DNA of 64,000 nucleotides, from positions 3,227,001 to 3,291,000 of the forward strand of contig NZ_VOQR01000001.1 in NCBI RefSeq assembly GCF_007995065.1, given 5' to 3'. This DNA comes from Sphingomonas ginsenosidivorax. Lineage in GTDB: Bacteria > Pseudomonadota > Alphaproteobacteria > Sphingomonadales > Sphingomonadaceae. The notes under the pieces are model-generated. The model was not told where the DNA came from and did no database searches. It saw nothing but the letters and a program-made list of their open reading frames with translations. Shown piece by piece: positions 19,667-28,290 of this stretch. The stretch's first letter is position 1, and each line of letters opens with the position of its first letter. A program made the translations under genes and the position numbers.

Positions 19667-20202
19667 GGATCTCGCGGACCAACCGGACCGCGTTGTTCGC
19701 GGTGATCGGCATCTGTTTCATGACCGGGCTCGCCTGGGCGAGCGTGCCGCTCTACCGGCTGTTCTGCCAGGTGACCGGGCTGAACGGCACGACGCAGCGC
19801 GGTCTGGTGGCGCCGGGCGCGACCGACCACAAGATCCGCGTCGATTTCGACACCAATGTCAGCGCCAAGCTGCCCTGGAAGTTCGCGCCCGAGAATCCGT
19901 CGGAAACGATCGACGTCGGCGCGCGCGACATGGTGTTCTTCACCGCGACCAACACGTCGAACCGGCCGATGACCGGCACCGCGACGTTCAACGTGACGCC
20001 CGCCCAGGCCGGCAAGTATTTCACCAAGATCCAGTGCTTCTGCTTCACGCAGCAGACGCTGAAGGCGGGCGAGACCGCACGGATGCCGGTGATCTTCTTC
20101 GTCGATCCGAAGATCCTCACCGATCCGGACGCAAGCGACATCCAGACGATCACGCTGAGCTACACCTTTTACCCGGTGGATTCGGCGAAGCTCGCAAGCT
20201 AG
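19663..20202 (+). CDS. ctaG: Cytochrome c oxidase assembly protein CtaG/Cox11
   Basis: CtaG is the copper chaperone that loads CuB in subunit I. The 179-residue protein has one N-terminal membrane anchor (LFAVIGICFMTGLAWASVPLY), the conserved YRLFCQVTGLNGTTQ block, and the Cu-binding CFCFTQQ motif at about residue 125. It overlaps the preceding small gene by four bases and precedes subunit III by about 34 bases, as in many alphaproteobacteria. Confidence 0.96.
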   Translation: MRISRTNRTALFAVIGICFMTGLAWASVPLYRLFCQVTGLNGTTQRGLVAPGATDHKIRVDFDTNVSAKLPWKFAPENPSETIDVGARDMVFFTATNTSNRPMTGTATFNVTPAQAGKYFTKIQCFCFTQQTLKAGETARMPVIFFVDPKILTDPDASDIQTITLSYTFYPVDSAKLAS

Positions 20203-20236
20203 AACGACATTTAGGACAGAGGAACGGGGACCAACG

Positions 20237-21148
20237 ATGGCCGGCGCCAAGAACCACGACTATCATATTCTTCCCCCCAGCATCTGGCCGCTGGTGGGCT
20301 CGATGTCCGCGCTGGTCATGGCGTCGGGCGGGATCATGTGGATGCACGATGCCGCGCATGGCGGCTGGCTGTTCCTGGCCGGCCTCGCCGGCGTGCTGTT
20401 CACGATGTACAGCTGGTGGGCCGACGTCGTCCGCGAGGCGCATCACGGCGATCATACGCCGGTCGTGCAGCTCCATTTCCGCTACGGGATGATCCTGTTC
20501 ATCGCGTCCGAAGTCATGTTCTTCGTCGGCTGGTTCTGGGCGTTCTTCGACTTCTCGCTGTTCCCGACCGCGATGACGTTCGCGGACGGCACCGTCACCC
20601 GCGCCGTCGAGGGCGGTGCCGCGGTCGTCGCGCAGTGGCCCCCCAAGGGCCTGGAAGTCATCGACCCGTTCGAATTCCCGCTGCTCAACACGCTGATCCT
20701 GCTGACCAGCGGCACCACGGTGACCTGGGCGCATCATGCGCTGATCCACGACCAGCGTGGCGGCGAGAAGACCGGGCTGTGGGGCCTGATCGGCGTCGGC
20801 AACCGTGACGGCGTGCTGAAGGGGCTGTGGCTGACCGTGATCCTGGGGCTGCTGTTCAGCTCGATCCAGGCGTACGAGTATGTCCACGCGCCGTTCCCGT
20901 TCAAGGGGATCAACTATGGCGCGTCGTTCTTCATGGCGACGGGCTTCCACGGTTTCCACGTGCTGATCGGCACGATCTTCCTGATCGTCTGCCTGGTGCG
21001 CGCCTACAAGGGCGACTTCACCCCGAAGCAGCATTTCGGGTTCGAGGCGGCCGCCTGGTACTGGCATTTCGTCGACGTGGTGTGGCTGTTCCTGTTCGTG
21101 ACCGTCTATGTCTGGGGCGGCTGGGGCGCACCCATCCACGCCGGCTGA
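20237..21148 (+). CDS. ctaE: Cytochrome c oxidase subunit III
   Basis: The 303-residue, seven-helix subunit stabilises the oxidase and its proton uptake. Family features include MAGAKNHDYHILPPSIWPLV at the N terminus, RYGMILFIASEVMFFVGWFW, TWAHHALIHD, and the C-terminal WYWHFVDVVWLFLFVTVYVWG. It follows ctaG in the assembly-factor operon and precedes a palindrome pair and a DUF983 gene. Confidence 0.96.
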   Translation: MAGAKNHDYHILPPSIWPLVGSMSALVMASGGIMWMHDAAHGGWLFLAGLAGVLFTMYSWWADVVREAHHGDHTPVVQLHFRYGMILFIASEVMFFVGWFWAFFDFSLFPTAMTFADGTVTRAVEGGAAVVAQWPPKGLEVIDPFEFPLLNTLILLTSGTTVTWAHHALIHDQRGGEKTGLWGLIGVGNRDGVLKGLWLTVILGLLFSSIQAYEYVHAPFPFKGINYGASFFMATGFHGFHVLIGTIFLIVCLVRAYKGDFTPKQHFGFEAAAWYWHFVDVVWLFLFVTVYVWGGWGAPIHAG

Positions 21149-21169
21149 TCGCAAGGGCCACGACACCGC

Positions 21170-21265
21170 CGTCACCCCGGACTCGGTCCGGGGTCCACCC
21201 TTCCGCGAACCCCAGGCCGTCGAGCGTGCGGAACGGTGGATGCCGGAACAAGCCCGGCATGACGG
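21170..21265. repeat. Family G palindrome pair (CCGG.CCGG type), copy 1
   Basis: A left hairpin GTCACCCCGGACTCGGTCCG and a right hairpin containing GCCGGAACAAGCCCGGCATG lie between ctaE and the DUF983 gene. The outer ends are GTCA and TGAC, as in families B and D. The right arm ends just before the ribosome-binding site of the next gene. Confidence 0.8.
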
Positions 21266-21274
21266 AAGGTTGTG

Positions 21275-21661
21275 ATGACTGAATTGACCCCCGACCCGCT
21301 CGCCAACGCCCCGTCGATCGTCGACGTCGCCCTCAAGGGGGTCTGCCCGCGGTGTGGCAAGAAGACGCTGTTCGCGGGGTATGCGCGGTTCGCCGATCGC
21401 TGTTCGGCGTGCGGGCTCGACTATAGCGGGTTCAACGTCGGCGACGGGCCGGCGGCGTTCCTGACCCTCATCCTGGGCGCGATCGTGGTCGCGATGGCGA
21501 TCACGCTGGAGCTGACGCTGCATCCGCCCTTGTGGCTGCACATGCTGATCTGGATCCCGGTGACTGCGGGCGGCGTCGTGTTGTCGCTGCGGGCCGCCAA
21601 GGGCGCGCTGATCGCCGCCGAATATCGCAACGCCGCGCGCGAGGGGCGCATCCAGCCGTGA
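21275..21661 (+). CDS. DUF983 family membrane protein
   Basis: The 128-residue protein has a zinc-ribbon-like pair of CxxC motifs (CPRCGKKTLF ... CSACGLD) followed by two membrane helices (AAFLTLILGAIVVAMAI and IWIPVTAGGVVLSL). DUF983 proteins recur beside cytochrome oxidase genes in alphaproteobacteria, but their function is not established. I chose the ATG at 21275 because GGAAGG lies five bases upstream; a GTG three bases earlier is less well spaced. It overlaps the SURF1 gene as GTGA. Confidence 0.88.
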   Translation: MTELTPDPLANAPSIVDVALKGVCPRCGKKTLFAGYARFADRCSACGLDYSGFNVGDGPAAFLTLILGAIVVAMAITLELTLHPPLWLHMLIWIPVTAGGVVLSLRAAKGALIAAEYRNAAREGRIQP

Positions 21662-22263
21662 GGCGCCTGCCCGTCGTCCCGACGATCCTCGTCGCGCTCG
21701 CGGTGGCGGCGATGATCGCGCTGGGGGTGTGGCAGCTGGTCGACCGGTTGCCCAAGAAGGAGGCGTTCCTAGCGCAGCTTGCCACCAATCCGGCGCGCCC
21801 TCCGATCGCGTTCCCGCGCTTTCCCGACGACACGCTGCTGTTCCGCCGGGCGAGCGGCTTCTGCCTGCAGCCGACCAGCATCGCGCTCGCCGGTGCGGGT
21901 GCATCGGGCTACCGTGCGATCGCCCGCTGCCGCACCGGCGCGGAGGGGCCCGGGATGATCGTCCAGCTCGGCACCACGCGCGATCCCAACGCCAAGGTCG
22001 CCTGGGCCGGCGGCGAGGTCCGCGGCTTCATCAGCCACGCGCCCGACAGCCGGTCGCTGATCGGGTCGCTGTTCGACCGCCGTGCGCAGGACATGATGCT
22101 GGTCGCGGCGACGCCGCCGGCGGGGCTCGCCCCGAACGGCCGGCCCGACATCGCCTCGGTTCCCAACAACCACCTCGCCTATGGCGTGCAGTGGTTCCTG
22201 TTCGCGGGGATCGCGAGCGTGATCTACGTCCTCGCGGTTGTGCGGCGCGCGCCCCGCGGCTAA
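21658..22263 (+). CDS. SURF1 family cytochrome oxidase assembly protein
   Basis: SURF1 (Shy1) helps place heme A in subunit I. The 201-residue protein has the expected two-helix topology, an N-terminal anchor (LVALAVAAMIALGVWQLVDRL, with the WQL motif) and a C-terminal one (QWFLFAGIASVIYVLAVV), around a periplasmic domain. NNHLAYGVQWF is the family C-terminal signature. Translation most likely begins at the GTG overlapping the DUF983 stop. Confidence 0.92.
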   Translation: MRRLPVVPTILVALAVAAMIALGVWQLVDRLPKKEAFLAQLATNPARPPIAFPRFPDDTLLFRRASGFCLQPTSIALAGAGASGYRAIARCRTGAEGPGMIVQLGTTRDPNAKVAWAGGEVRGFISHAPDSRSLIGSLFDRRAQDMMLVAATPPAGLAPNGRPDIASVPNNHLAYGVQWFLFAGIASVIYVLAVVRRAPRG

Positions 22264-22275
22264 CCCCTCGTCCCC

Positions 22276-23670
22276 ATGCGCTATGTCAGTACCCGCGGGG
22301 ACGCGCCCGTCCTCGGTTTCGAAGCGGTAACGCTCGCCGGCCTCGCCTCGGACGGGGGCTTGTACCTGCCCGACGCGTGGCCGACCATGACCCGCGACGA
22401 GATCGCTGAGCTTGCCGGCCTCTCCTATGTCGACACGGCGGTCGCGGTGATGATGCCGTTCGTGGGCGACGCCATGACGCGCGAGGAGCTGAAGGCGCTC
22501 TGCGAGCAGGCGTACGGCCGGTTCGCGCATGCCGCGGTGACGCCGCTGGTCCAGCTCGACCATGACCAGTGGCTGCTGGAACTGTTCCACGGGCCAACGC
22601 TCGCGTTCAAGGACGTCGCGCTGCAGCTGCTCGGGCTGTTGTTCGAGCGCTTCCTGACCGGCAGCACCAAGCATGTCACGATCGTCGGCGCGACCAGCGG
22701 CGACACCGGGTCCGCGGCGATCGATGCGCTGGCGGGGCGCGCGGGCATCGACGTGTTCATGCTCCACCCGTCGGGCCGCATCTCCGAGGTGCAGCGTCGC
22801 CAGATGACGACGGTGCTGAGCCCGAACATCCACAATATCGCGATCGACGGCAGCTTCGACCAGGCACAGGCGCTGGTGAAGGCGATGTTCAACGACCGCG
22901 CCTTCGCGGGCCGGTTCACGCTGTCGGCGGTCAACTCGATCAACTGGGCGCGCCTGATGGCGCAAGTAGTGTATTTCTTCTACGCCGCCGTCCGCCTCGG
23001 CGCGCCCGAGCGCGAAATTGCCTTTTCGGTCCCGACGGGCAATTTCGGCGATGTGTTCGCCGGCTATGTCGCGGCCAAGATGGGGCTGCCGGTCGCCAGG
23101 CTGATCGTCGCGACCAACGTCAACGACATCCTCCACCGCGCGCTGTCGACCGGCGACTATTCGCAGAAGGGCGTGACGCACACGCCGACGCCGTCGATGG
23201 ACATCCAGGTCAGCTCGAACTTCGAGCGGCTGCTGTTCGACCTCGGCGGTCGCGACGGCAAGGCGCAGGCAGCGCAGATGGCGGGATTCGAATCGTCGGG
23301 TGCGATGCGGCTGAGCAACGCGCAGTCGAAGGGGGCGTCTGCGCTGTTCGCGAGCGACCGGGTCGATTTCGACGACATGGCGCTGGCGATGCGCTGGGCG
23401 CACGAGCATGCCGGACAGGTCATCGATCCGCATACCGCGATCGCGCTGGCCGCCGCCCGCCGCGCGCCGGGCGACGTCCCGATGGTGACGCTGGCGACCG
23501 CGCATCCGGCCAAGTTCGGCGATGCGGTCGAACGCGCGATCGGGCTGCGGCCGCCCCTGCCCGCGCGGCTGGGCGACCTGTTCGAGCGCGAGGAGCGGCT
23601 GGCGACGCTGCCCGCGACGTTCGAGGCGGTGACCGGCTACATCGCCGAGCGCGCGACGGCCACGGCGTGA
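22276..23670 (+). CDS. thrC: Threonine synthase
   Basis: ThrC converts O-phosphohomoserine to threonine with PLP. The 464-residue protein has the long N-terminal domain of the YKR/bacterial form (MRYVSTRGDAPVLGFEAVTL), the PLP lysine in FHGPTLAFKDVALQ, and the phosphate/PLP loop SVPTGNFGDVFAGY. It lies 12 bases after SURF1, so it is probably read through from the oxidase operon, a linkage often seen in sphingomonads and relatives. Confidence 0.95.
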   Translation: MRYVSTRGDAPVLGFEAVTLAGLASDGGLYLPDAWPTMTRDEIAELAGLSYVDTAVAVMMPFVGDAMTREELKALCEQAYGRFAHAAVTPLVQLDHDQWLLELFHGPTLAFKDVALQLLGLLFERFLTGSTKHVTIVGATSGDTGSAAIDALAGRAGIDVFMLHPSGRISEVQRRQMTTVLSPNIHNIAIDGSFDQAQALVKAMFNDRAFAGRFTLSAVNSINWARLMAQVVYFFYAAVRLGAPEREIAFSVPTGNFGDVFAGYVAAKMGLPVARLIVATNVNDILHRALSTGDYSQKGVTHTPTPSMDIQVSSNFERLLFDLGGRDGKAQAAQMAGFESSGAMRLSNAQSKGASALFASDRVDFDDMALAMRWAHEHAGQVIDPHTAIALAAARRAPGDVPMVTLATAHPAKFGDAVERAIGLRPPLPARLGDLFEREERLATLPATFEAVTGYIAERATATA

Positions 23671-23680
23671 GGGGCGGCGC

Positions 23681-24550
23681 ATGAAGCTCGACACGCTGAT
23701 CGGCGAACCCTGGGCGGATTACGGCCTGGTCGATTCGGGGCACGGCAAGAAGCTCGAGCGCTATGGCCGCTTCCGCTTCGTCCGGCCCGAACCGCAGGCG
23801 ATGTGGGCGCCCAAGTCCGACGACTGGCAGGCGCATGGCGAGTTCGTGCCCGGGTCCGACGAGGATGGCGGCGGGCGCTGGGAGTTTCGCGAGCCCGTTC
23901 CGCGCGAAGGCTGGCCGCTGCGCTGGAACGAGGTGCAGTTCACCGCGCAGACCACGCCGTTCCGCCACCTGGGGTTCTTCCCCGACATGGCGCCGGTTTG
24001 GAGCTGGATGCGCGAGCGCACCGCGGGGCTGGAGACGCCCAACTGCATGAACCTGTTCGGCTATACCGGCGTCGGCACGCTGGCGATGGCGGCGAGCGGC
24101 GCCAAGATGGTGCATGTCGACGCCTCGAAGAAGTCGGTCGAGGCGGCGAAGGCGAACGCGAGGCTGTCGGGGATGGCGGACGCGCCGGTGCGCTGGATCG
24201 TCGACGATGCGGCGAAGTTCGTCGCGCGCGAGGTGCGGCGCGGGCGGCGCTATGACGGCATCCTGCTCGACCCGCCCAAATATGGCCGCGGGCCCGAGGG
24301 CGAGGTGTGGCGGCTGGAGGAAGACCTGCCCAAGCTGATCGCCAATTGCCGGCAGCTGCTCGACGCCGAGTCGCGGTTCCTGTTCCTGACCGTCTATGCG
24401 GTGCGGATGTCGGCGCTGGCGATCGGCGAGATGCTCGCCCAGCTGTTCGCGGACCTGCCGGGGACGGTCGAGGCGGGCGAGCTCGGGGTGCGCGAGGAAG
24501 CGCGCGGGCTGGTGCTGCCGACCGCGATCTGGGCGCGCTGGAGTCGGTGA
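23681..24550 (+). CDS. Class I SAM-dependent methyltransferase, RlmI/RlmK-like
   Basis: The 289-residue protein has a methyltransferase domain with motif I in NLFGYTGVGTLAMAASGA, an acidic motif II (VHVDASKKSVEAAKANA) and the DPPKYGRGPEGE motif. This motif set characterises the COG1092 group of rRNA methyltransferases. The N-terminal PUA domain of RlmI is absent or replaced by a short domain, so the target is uncertain. It is 10 bases from thrC and likely co-transcribed. A family A repeat follows. Confidence 0.85.
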   Translation: MKLDTLIGEPWADYGLVDSGHGKKLERYGRFRFVRPEPQAMWAPKSDDWQAHGEFVPGSDEDGGGRWEFREPVPREGWPLRWNEVQFTAQTTPFRHLGFFPDMAPVWSWMRERTAGLETPNCMNLFGYTGVGTLAMAASGAKMVHVDASKKSVEAAKANARLSGMADAPVRWIVDDAAKFVAREVRRGRRYDGILLDPPKYGRGPEGEVWRLEEDLPKLIANCRQLLDAESRFLFLTVYAVRMSALAIGEMLAQLFADLPGTVEAGELGVREEARGLVLPTAIWARWSR

Positions 24551-24554
24551 GCCA

Positions 24555-24677
24555 ATCCTCCCCCGCCAGGGGGAGGTGGCGCCGAAGGCGGCGGAGGGGG
24601 CGGGCACGGAACAGGCGTGGCCCTGTCCGCCCCCTCCGTCACGCTGCGCGTGCCACCTCCCCCTGGCGGGGGAGGAT
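24555..24677. repeat. Family A inverted-repeat element, copy 2
   Basis: Same structure as the element at 4475: terminal arms ATCCTCCCCCGCCAGGGGGA in inverted orientation around a centre of about 70 bases. It lies between two convergent genes, the methyltransferase and the (p)ppGpp enzyme. Confidence 0.9.
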
Positions 24678-24683
24678 TTGACG

Positions 24684-26789
24684 TCACACACGCTCGACCA
24701 TGTTCACCGCATCCGCCGCGCGCAGTGCCGCCATGAGGCGCATGAGCTGCTGGACGTCGTGGACCTCGACGTCGATCTCGTTGGTGTGGAAATTGGTGTC
24801 GCGCGTGTCGAGGCGCAGGTTGATGATGTTGGCCTTGTGCCCGCCGATGATCGTCGAGACGACGCCGAGCGAGCCGGGCTCGTTCTTGACCATCACCGAG
24901 ATGCGCGCGACCGCGCCCTCGGTCTTGTCGCCCCAGGATACGTCGACCCAGTCGGTCTCGTTCTCGGAGCGTTCGGCGAGGTCCGCCAGCACCGAACAGT
25001 CGATCGCGTGGACCTCGATCCCCGCATCGGGCCGGCGCAGGCCGACGATGCGGTCGCCGGGCACCGGGTGGCAACAGGTGGCGAGGTCGTAGGCGACGCC
25101 CGGGGTCAGCCCGCGGATCGAGATCGCGCTCGACTGCGGCGCCAGCGCATGGACCTCGTCGGCGCCACCCGACCCTGGCATCAGCGCTTCCATCACCGCA
25201 CCGTCCGACAGGGTCCGCCGCGCGATCGCGACCATCAGCGCCGATTCGTCCGACAGCTTCAGCCGCTTCAACGCCTGCGGGATCGCCTCGCCGCCGATCG
25301 GTGCGGGCAGGCGCGTCACGATGTCCTCGTAGAGCTTGCGGCCCAGCGTCTCCTGCTCGACGCGCTCGGTATGGCGCAGATGGCGGCGGATCGCGGCGAG
25401 CGCCTTGCCCGTCGTCGCGACGTTGAGCCACTGCGCCTGCGGGGTCTGGCCCTTCGAGCGCAGGATCTGCACCTGGTCGCCATTCTCGATCACCGTCGAC
25501 AGCGGCACCACCCGGCCATTGATCTTGGCGCCCACCGCCTGGTCGCCGAGATCGGTGTGGACCGCATAGGCGAAGTCGATCGGCGTCGCGCCCTTGGGCA
25601 GCTGGATCAGTTCGCCCTTGGGTGTGAAGGCGAAGATGCGGTCGGCGTACATCGCCATCCGGGTGTGCTCGAGCAGCTCTTCCGGGCTTTCCGCGGTGTC
25701 GAGGATCTCGACCAGGTCGCGGATCCAGCTGACCTGGTGGTCGCTGCCGACGATCTGCTGCTTGTACGCCCAGTGCGCGGCGAGGCCGTATTCGGCCTGC
25801 GCGTGCATCGCCTCGGTGCGGATCTGGATTTCGATGCGCATGTTCTCGGCGTGGATCACGCTGGTGTGGAGCGACCGGTATCCGTTGCGCTTGGGGGTCG
25901 AGATGTAATCCTTGAACCGCCCGGGGACCATCGGCCAGCGGCGGTGGATGATGCCCAAGGCGCGGTAGCAATCTTCCTCGGTCGGGACGATCGCGCGGAA
26001 CGCCATCACGTCGGACAGTTGCTCGAAGCTGATGTGGCGTTCGGACATTTTCCGAAAGATCGAATAGGGATGCTTCTCGCGACCCGAAATCTCCGCCTCG
26101 ACCCCGGCACGCGACAGCGCGAGTTTGAGGCCCGACGCGATCTTGGCGATGCGGTCGCCGTCGCCGCTCTTCAGCTGTTCGAGCCGGCGACCGATCGATT
26201 CGGAGGCTTCGGGTTCGAGCTGTTCGAAGGCGAGCGACTGCATCTCGCGCATGAACTCGTACATGCCGATCCGCTCGGCGAGCGGCGCGTAGATGTCCAT
26301 CGTCTCCTTGGCGATGCGACGGCGCTTCTCGGGCTTGGCGATGTGATGCAGCGTACGCATGTTGTGCAGCCGGTCGGCGAGCTTCACCAGCAGCACGCGG
26401 ATGTCGTCGGACATCGCCAGCAGGAATTTGCGCAGATTCTCTGCGGCGCGCTCGTTCTCGGTCTGCGCCTCGATCTTGCTGAGCTTGGTCACGCCATCGA
26501 CGAGACGCGCGACCGAGGGGCCGAACAGCCGCGTGATCTCTTCCGGGGTGGCGACGGTGTCTTCGATCGTGTCGTGGAGGATCGCGGTGGCGATCGTCTC
26601 GGCATCGAGGTGGAGGTCGGTCAGGATCCCGGCGACTTCGATCGGGTGGCTGAAATACGGATCGCCGCTGGCGCGCTTCTGGCTGCCATGCGCCTGCATC
26701 GAGAAGACATAGGCGCGGTTGAGCAGAGCCTCGTCGGCATCGGGATCGTAATCGAGGACGCGATCTACGAGTTCATATTGGCGCAGCAC
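24684..26789 (-). CDS. Bifunctional (p)ppGpp synthetase/hydrolase (Rsh)
   Basis: Rsh makes and degrades the stringent-response alarmone. The 701-residue protein has the HD hydrolase domain first (FSHPIEVAG and the catalytic ILHDTIEDT). The synthetase domain follows with GRFKDYISTPKRNGYRSLHT, where RFKD is the RxKD form of bifunctional enzymes. A TGS domain comes next and a C-terminal ACT domain ends the protein. The hydrolase motif is intact, so it is bifunctional, not RelA-like. I chose the GTG at 26789 (MLRQYELVDRVL) because family similarity begins there; the reading frame is open up to 26873. Confidence 0.93.
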   Translation of the reverse strand: MLRQYELVDRVLDYDPDADEALLNRAYVFSMQAHGSQKRASGDPYFSHPIEVAGILTDLHLDAETIATAILHDTIEDTVATPEEITRLFGPSVARLVDGVTKLSKIEAQTENERAAENLRKFLLAMSDDIRVLLVKLADRLHNMRTLHHIAKPEKRRRIAKETMDIYAPLAERIGMYEFMREMQSLAFEQLEPEASESIGRRLEQLKSGDGDRIAKIASGLKLALSRAGVEAEISGREKHPYSIFRKMSERHISFEQLSDVMAFRAIVPTEEDCYRALGIIHRRWPMVPGRFKDYISTPKRNGYRSLHTSVIHAENMRIEIQIRTEAMHAQAEYGLAAHWAYKQQIVGSDHQVSWIRDLVEILDTAESPEELLEHTRMAMYADRIFAFTPKGELIQLPKGATPIDFAYAVHTDLGDQAVGAKINGRVVPLSTVIENGDQVQILRSKGQTPQAQWLNVATTGKALAAIRRHLRHTERVEQETLGRKLYEDIVTRLPAPIGGEAIPQALKRLKLSDESALMVAIARRTLSDGAVMEALMPGSGGADEVHALAPQSSAISIRGLTPGVAYDLATCCHPVPGDRIVGLRRPDAGIEVHAIDCSVLADLAERSENETDWVDVSWGDKTEGAVARISVMVKNEPGSLGVVSTIIGGHKANIINLRLDTRDTNFHTNEIDVEVHDVQQLMRLMAALRAADAVNMVERV

Positions 26790-26839
26790 ACGCCCCTGAT
26801 GGGGCCGCGTGCTGCCATATTGCAACCAATTGTTGGCGT

Positions 26840-27154
26840 TCAACGCGACTCCGGCTTGGCGTGCGCATTGCACTGCGCCAGCGCGTCCGCGTCATAGGCC
26901 GCGCCGCGCACCGTAAAGCTGCCGAGCGGGCCGACCTGTCCGGCGAGCTGGCGGCAGAGCAGCTGGTGCCGGTCGGCAGACCGTTCGGCGACATAGGCGG
27001 TGCCCGACATCCGCCAGGTCGTCAGGTGCGTGACGAGGCTCGGCGCGGTCGGCTGGGCGACGGGAACCGCGACATAATAGCCGGTCTGCGCGGTGGCGGC
27101 GGTCGCGAACGCGAGGCCGAAGGTCGCTAAAGTCCCACGAAGAATGCGAGTCAT
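26840..27154 (-). CDS. Small secreted protein, CC_3452-like
   Basis: The 104-residue protein has a signal peptide (MTRILRGTLATFGLAFATAATA) and a short mature domain with two Cys in LLCRQLAGQVGPLGSF and LAQCNAHAK. The spacing recalls the CC_3452 family of small alphaproteobacterial periplasmic proteins, whose function is unknown; this assignment is from memory. AAGGGG precedes the ATG at 27154. The gene is divergent from the HxlR regulator, and the operator at 27195-27222 lies in its promoter region, so it is the likely regulated target. Confidence 0.7.
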   Translation of the reverse strand: MTRILRGTLATFGLAFATAATAQTGYYVAVPVAQPTAPSLVTHLTTWRMSGTAYVAERSADRHQLLCRQLAGQVGPLGSFTVRGAAYDADALAQCNAHAKPESR

Positions 27155-27194
27155 GACGGGTCCCCTTTTCAGTTGTCGATCGATACTGACCCAG

Positions 27195-27222
27195 TACATT
27201 TCAAGTTGCAACTGAAAATGTA
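27195..27222. promoter_or_regulatory. Near-palindromic operator between the secreted-protein gene and the HxlR gene
   Basis: A 28-base imperfect palindrome has half sites TACATTTCAAGTTG and CAACTGAAAATGTA. 24 of 28 positions are symmetric. It sits centrally between the divergent genes and its right edge overlaps the -10 box at 27221. Size, symmetry and position fit a dimeric winged-helix regulator such as the HxlR protein encoded next door. Confidence 0.7.
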
Positions 27223-27226
27223 TAAT
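27221..27226 (+). promoter_or_regulatory. Likely -10 box of the HxlR regulator gene
   Basis: A perfect TATAAT lies 54 bases before the ATG at 27281 in otherwise GC-rich DNA. A weak -35 (TTTCAA) sits 16 bases upstream, inside the palindrome, so binding there should block transcription. Confidence 0.6.
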
Positions 27227-27280
27227 CCATTATCCGCCCTCGCGAATCTGCGATAGGTTCGGCCGTAAGAGGATGCGACG

Positions 27281-27766
27281 ATGGCAAAAATGCACGAACC
27301 GTTGATGGAATGCAGCCTGCCCGCAGCATTGGAGGCGATGGGCGAACGCTGGTCGTTCCTGATCCTGCGCGCGGCGTTCAACGGGCTTCACCATTTCGAG
27401 GAGTTCCAGTCGCAGCTGGGCATCGCGCGCAACATCCTGGCCAACCGGCTGGCGCGACTGGTCGAGCACGGCATCCTGGCCCGCCGGCCGATCCCCGAGG
27501 ACCGGCGCAAGATCGCTTATGGCCTGACCGACAAGGGCTTCGCGCTGCTGCCGACGATGATCGCGCTGCGCCAATGGGGCGAGCGGTGGGAGACGTGCGT
27601 GCCGGCCTTCCCGATCCTGGTCGACGTGCGCGACCGGCGGCCGCTGCTGCCCGTGTCGGTGCAGGCGCACGACGGACGCGTGCTCGGCCGGGGCGACCTG
27701 ATCTGGGCGCTGCCGGACGAGGTGGCCGCCGGTCCGGCCGGCGATCTGGACCAGGCCGCGGCTTGA
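27281..27766 (+). CDS. HxlR-family transcriptional regulator
   Basis: This 161-residue winged helix-turn-helix protein has the HxlR signature: an early Cys (MECSLPAALEAMGERWSFLILRAAF), the recognition region FQSQLGIARNILANRLARLVEHGILARRPI and the wing DRRKIAYGLTDKG. HxlR proteins often sense redox or electrophiles through an N-terminal Cys near residue 10; here Cys11 occupies that place. A C-terminal extension of about 50 residues follows the core domain. The shared palindrome suggests autoregulation and control of the divergent small secreted protein. Confidence 0.88.
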   Translation: MAKMHEPLMECSLPAALEAMGERWSFLILRAAFNGLHHFEEFQSQLGIARNILANRLARLVEHGILARRPIPEDRRKIAYGLTDKGFALLPTMIALRQWGERWETCVPAFPILVDVRDRRPLLPVSVQAHDGRVLGRGDLIWALPDEVAAGPAGDLDQAAA

Positions 27767-27852
27767 CAGCTTCCGCCGGTCGGTCGAGGTGATGGCCCGC
27801 TGCGCCGTGGTATCGACGCACCGTGATTTTGGATGAGTTCAGGAGAGAGATG

Positions 27853-28152
27853 ATGGCAAACATCGATGGCAGCTGGGATTGCGTGGTCAAGTCGCCGCTC
27901 GGCGATCAGAAGTCCGTCATGACGATCAAGACCGACGGCGCGACCTTCACCGGCACGAATTCGGGCGCGATGGGGTCGATGGACGTCAATGGCGACGTCG
28001 ACGGCGACACCATCACCTGGAAGCAGAGCATGACCGTGCCGATGCCGATGACGCTCGACTGCAAGGCGACCGCAGAGGGCGACGTGCTGACCGGTACCGT
28101 CGGCGCGGGCGCGTTCGGTAGTTTTCCGATGTCGGGCACGCGCAAGAGCTGA
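27853..28152 (+). CDS. Small conserved protein of unknown function
   Basis: The 99-residue beta-rich protein (MANIDGSWDCVVKSPLGDQK ... GTVGAGAFGSFPMSGTRKS) has repeated Gly/Thr turns and no signal peptide. It looks like a lipocalin- or calycin-type small barrel as found in many sphingomonads, but I cannot assign a function. AGGAGA at 27841 sets the start at 27853; the adjacent ATG at 27850 is possible. A strong terminator follows. Confidence 0.75.
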   Translation: MANIDGSWDCVVKSPLGDQKSVMTIKTDGATFTGTNSGAMGSMDVNGDVDGDTITWKQSMTVPMPMTLDCKATAEGDVLTGTVGAGAFGSFPMSGTRKS

Positions 28153-28182
28153 GCCCTTCTTTTCGGTAATACTTACAAAAAG

Positions 28183-28215
28183 GCCCCGTTCTTCACCCGA
28201 AGGACGGGGCTTTTC
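28183..28215 (+). terminator. Intrinsic terminator
   Basis: The stem GCCCCGT / ACGGGGC is extended by CTTC / GAAG inside and followed by TTTT. It ends the transcript of the small gene at 27853 and isolates the following fusion gene. Confidence 0.85.
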
Positions 28216-28290
28216 GGTTTTCATGCATCCGTAACGGGTTTTTAGGGCACAGGGACTTAAGGGCGGAGAGAACAAGATCTGGATCGCCCG

